DNA from: Shimia abyssi
GTDB taxonomy: Bacteria; Pseudomonadota; Alphaproteobacteria; Rhodobacterales; Rhodobacteraceae
Assembly: GCF_003014475.1 (NCBI RefSeq)
Contig: NZ_PYGJ01000019.1
Span: forward strand, 30,445-94,444
DNA: 64,000 nt
Direction of reading: 5' to 3'
In this document: positions 61,544-64,000 of the stretch, piece by piece
Position numbering within the stretch: position 1 is the stretch's first letter
How the letters are laid out: every line of letters begins with the position of its first letter
The notes under the pieces: generated by a model
The model's input: only the letters and a program-made list of their open reading frames with translations
Told to the model about the DNA's origin: nothing
The model's database searches: none
Program-made: the position numbers and the translations under genes

Positions 61544-63271
61544 ATGGCGACGGTCAACGGCAATCTAAGCTTTAAGATGTGGGGAATTAGTTCCCAGTAT
61601 GGTCACGTCACTCAGGCAACTGGCAACTCCATTGTGGTCGTCTCGGGGTCTAGCCGTTCCGTTTACACGGGTCAGTTTTCTTATGATCTCTATGGAAACG
61701 TCTACGGCACGCTGACCGGCTATGTTGAGTATTTGGGAAACACTCCAGTTGTCACGATTACAAACTTCGCCGTCGATATGTCGATTGCTCAATCTTTGAT
61801 AAACACTGGGAACGCTGATGCTCTTCTGGAATTTGTAGGGCAAGGCGATGACGTGGTTTGGGGTTCACATTACAACGATAGCATCGCAGGATTTGCGGGG
61901 GACGACAGTTTCTTCGGCAGGGGTGGTAATGACCTTATCTACGGAGATGCCGGAGACGACTATTTCGATGGTGGCAATGGCAATGACACGATGTTCGGCG
62001 GATTGGGCGATGACCTTTTCGGATCGGACGCGGGAGCTGACCATATCCACGGTGGCTCTGGCGAAGACTATGTCAGTTTTCTGCATGCGCCAACTGGAGT
62101 ACGCGTAGACTTATTGAACCCTCAGGCAAACACTGGTCACGCGTTCGGTGACCGCTATACATCCATTGAAACATTTTCAGGTTCCGATCACGGAGACGAA
62201 CTGCGCGGCGACAACTTAGACAACGATTTTTTCGGAAATCAGGGAAACGACACTTTAATCGGGCGCGGTGGCGCTGACCGGCTCTGGGGCGAAGAAGGAA
62301 ATGATGTCCTACGGGGCGATGCAGGTAATGACCGTTTGCTTGGAGAAGAAGGCCATGATCGGGCCTTTGGCGGTACAGGAAACGATTACATAACTGGCGG
62401 TTTTGGCAATGACGAGTTGCGAGGCGATGCCGGAGACGACAGCCTCTATGGAAACTCTGGACAAGACTTCGTCGTTGGTGGCGCGGGTCACGACCTTGCT
62501 CTTGGCGGCGAGGGCAAAGACAAGATTTTTGCAGGTTCGGGCGATCTAGGTAACGACACATTCCACGGTGAAGCGGGCAATGATATCCTTGGCGGTGGAG
62601 CCGGAAATGACCGCCTTTACGGTGGAACTGGCTCTGACACGAACTTCGGCGGCTCAGGCAATGATCTGATCGACGAGAGAAATACTGATGCCTCATCGAA
62701 CGTAGCATGGGCTGGCTCAGGGCAAGACACCGTATACGGCGGTGACGGCGATGATCTGCTGGGAGGGGGCAATGACGCTGACTTAATTGATGGTGGCGAA
62801 GGTAACGACGTAATTTATGCCGGTGCCGGATCAGATCAGGATACTCTGAACGGTGGGTCAGGCAATGACGTCATCTTCGCTGGCGGCGGCAACGACCTTG
62901 TCTCCGGTGACGCCGACAACGACCTGATTTTCAATGGCGGCGGGAATGATACCGTGGACGGCGGCTCCGGTAACGATTGGATCTGGGGCGGTGGCGGAGA
63001 CGATCTGCTGTCAGGTGCCGCCGACGCCGACACATTCGCATTCTCGTTTGGCAATGGCTCCGACGCGATCACTGACTTTAGCTTCACAGAGATGGATAAG
63101 CTTCACCTCGCAGGTTTGGGGATCCAATCTGAGCAGGATGCGCTCAATGCGATGACGGACACAGAAGCGGGAGTATTGCTCAGCGCTGGCGACACCTCTG
63201 TGCTGATCGAAGGACAGACGATCTTGAGCTTCGCTACGAATTCCGGTTGGCTGGACGACACGTTGCTTTAG
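61544..63271 (+). CDS. RTX (haemolysin-type calcium-binding repeat) protein
   Basis: A 575-residue secreted protein. Residues ~1-95 are a beta-rich N-terminal part (TGYVEYLGNTPVVTITNF); ~96-490 hold roughly 35 glycine/aspartate nonapeptides of the GGxGNDxLx type that bind calcium in a beta-roll. The last ~85 residues (TFAFSFGNGSDAITDFSFTE, ending GWLDDTLL) form the uncleaved C-terminal type I secretion signal. No enzymatic domain is visible, so it may be an adhesin, S-layer-like or matrix protein. GGAG precedes the ATG. No HlyB/HlyD/TolC genes are adjacent. Confidence 0.9.
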   Translation: MATVNGNLSFKMWGISSQYGHVTQATGNSIVVVSGSSRSVYTGQFSYDLYGNVYGTLTGYVEYLGNTPVVTITNFAVDMSIAQSLINTGNADALLEFVGQGDDVVWGSHYNDSIAGFAGDDSFFGRGGNDLIYGDAGDDYFDGGNGNDTMFGGLGDDLFGSDAGADHIHGGSGEDYVSFLHAPTGVRVDLLNPQANTGHAFGDRYTSIETFSGSDHGDELRGDNLDNDFFGNQGNDTLIGRGGADRLWGEEGNDVLRGDAGNDRLLGEEGHDRAFGGTGNDYITGGFGNDELRGDAGDDSLYGNSGQDFVVGGAGHDLALGGEGKDKIFAGSGDLGNDTFHGEAGNDILGGGAGNDRLYGGTGSDTNFGGSGNDLIDERNTDASSNVAWAGSGQDTVYGGDGDDLLGGGNDADLIDGGEGNDVIYAGAGSDQDTLNGGSGNDVIFAGGGNDLVSGDADNDLIFNGGGNDTVDGGSGNDWIWGGGGDDLLSGAADADTFAFSFGNGSDAITDFSFTEMDKLHLAGLGIQSEQDALNAMTDTEAGVLLSAGDTSVLIEGQTILSFATNSGWLDDTLL

Positions 63272-63614
63272 AACTGGCAGACTTATAGCGGGCGATCAAT
63301 AGTTCAGTTGAGCCAATTGAGCACATGCCGCGCTTTGCTTGGCCCTCTGTTGCACTTCTTAACGCTAAGTAAATATCTAGACTTCCGGCACCTCAGCGAA
63401 GACCAAAACGTTTTCTTACACCGGTCGAACCAATTCTTGGTTAGGGAATGCAATTTTCACTAAGCCAGCCCGCCAAATTCCGTTCCGTTTGTTTGCCATC
63501 TCGGAAAGCTCAATCCAGGTCGAAATTGGCAGTAAATCACAAGTAAAGTTCGGGTCAAACTCTCATGTTATTGATGACGAAACAAACTTGCGACCCAAAA
63601 ATTGGAGGCCCAAA
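63272..63614. other. Intergenic region before the small lipoprotein
   Basis: About 343 bases, A/T-richer than average. A frame from 63489 is in phase with the lipoprotein but lacks signal-peptide logic before residue 43. No terminator hairpin with T-run or RNA gene recognised. Confidence 0.5.
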
Positions 63615-63962
63615 ATGAAAAAAGTTCTTGTACTCGCCATGGCTGGCACGACCGCGTTGACGGCAGCTTGTTCAACCAACCCGGATGGCTCAACCAGCAT
63701 GGGCATGAAAGAAAGTCCGGCATGGCACGCGACAACTAGCACTCAGAATAAGGTCGCGCATTTCAAGTCAGAATGCCAAGCGTATGGTTATGAGCAGGGT
63801 TCGCCTCACTTGGCGCAATGTGTTCAAATGGCAATGGAAGGCTCTAAATCTCGCGCTACGACACAATTTGCGGCAGGCATGGCTAGCGCCGCTGCAGTTT
63901 CAGCTGCCAACACGACGCGTTCGGTACACCACTCCGGCACCATCAACGTACACCACTATTAA
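63615..63962 (+). CDS. Small hypothetical lipoprotein
   Basis: A 115-residue protein. GGAGG 6-10 bases upstream decides the start at 63615. Signal peptide with lipobox LTAAC (cysteine 19), then STNPDGSTSMGMK. The C-terminal part AAGMASAAAVSAANTTRSVH is alanine/serine rich and ends in HHSGTINVHHY, a histidine-containing tail. Family not recognised; envelope location inferred. Confidence 0.65.
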   Translation: MKKVLVLAMAGTTALTAACSTNPDGSTSMGMKESPAWHATTSTQNKVAHFKSECQAYGYEQGSPHLAQCVQMAMEGSKSRATTQFAAGMASAAAVSAANTTRSVHHSGTINVHHY

Positions 63963-64000
63963 TTTGAGCAAGCGGCCTAACGCCTGCCCCCCTGAGAGGG

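Noticed and set aside
61850..63000. Repetitive glycine/aspartate codons resembling a DNA repeat array
   Set aside because: They are RTX nonapeptide repeats in a coding frame with degenerate DNA, not a CRISPR or tandem DNA repeat.
40544..64000. Search for a direct repeat of the tRNA-Asn 3' end as an attachment site
   Set aside because: No second copy of the T-arm/acceptor sequence was seen in the rest of the window; an attachment repeat beyond 64000 cannot be excluded.

Overview
The window is a chromosomal segment of a marine Roseobacter-type alphaproteobacterium (Rhodobacterales). The evidence is a DMSP demethylase (dmdA) next to acrylyl-CoA reductase (acuI), a circularly permuted alphaproteobacterial tmRNA gene with tag ANDNRAPAMAVAA, an alpha-type SspB, and many Roseobacter-style transporters. 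All calls rest on reading the sequence; no database search was run.

Layout. 1-2457 (minus): ugpB-ugpA-ugpE glycerol-3-phosphate-type ABC transporter, with a very stable hairpin between ugpB and ugpA. 2635-9348 (plus): a LysR regulator, an AfuABC/FbpABC-like ABC importer with a fused double permease, and an old-yellow-enzyme-type oxidoreductase. 9458-13635 (minus): a compact run DUF2182-DUF1326-DinB-dmdA-acuI, divergent from a GntR/FadR-type regulator at 13721. Two perfect 13-bp inverted operator-like sites lie between them. 14462-23162: Na/Pi symporter-like protein, a Tat-exported intradiol-dioxygenase-like protein with a ferric-reductase-like membrane protein, tmRNA (ssrA), a rhodanese/chromate-resistance fusion with chrA, sspB, an HxlR regulator, SnoaL-like proteins and fumC with a clear terminator. 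23471-28715: two exported amidohydrolases flanking an orphan HlyD-type adaptor, with a divergent AraC regulator. 28977-33718: small RHH/DUF4169 genes, SufE, a lipoprotein, rnd, purN-purM, tRNA(CAT). 33738-40464: AcrB-type RND pump with adaptor, an EnvZ-like histidine kinase without a partner regulator, and an MBL-fold hydrolase.

40544-60334 is a defence island beginning just after tRNA-Asn. Its core is a minus-strand BREX operon with mostly overlapping genes: HTH-brxE-brxA-brxB-brxC-pglX(split in two)-pglZ-brxL-like-DUF4917(SIR2-like). Three points are unusual. The BrxL-like ATPase carries a C-terminal domain that reads like the PLD-like C-terminal domain of eukaryotic MITD1 instead of a Lon protease domain. 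pglX is cut into two equal halves exactly at an A6 tract, with an overlapping GTG start. A brxE-type gene (known from type 6 BREX) is combined with a type 1-like brxL. Next to it is an AbiEi/AbiEii toxin-antitoxin-like pair with a third, unrecognised overlapping gene, preceded by an inverted repeat, and then a 5'-truncated remnant of a giant DUF3320-type helicase/nuclease.

60542-64000: a membrane-anchored thermonuclease-like protein, a secreted RTX calcium-binding-repeat protein and a small lipoprotein. No CRISPR array, rRNA, insertion sequence or integrase gene was seen.
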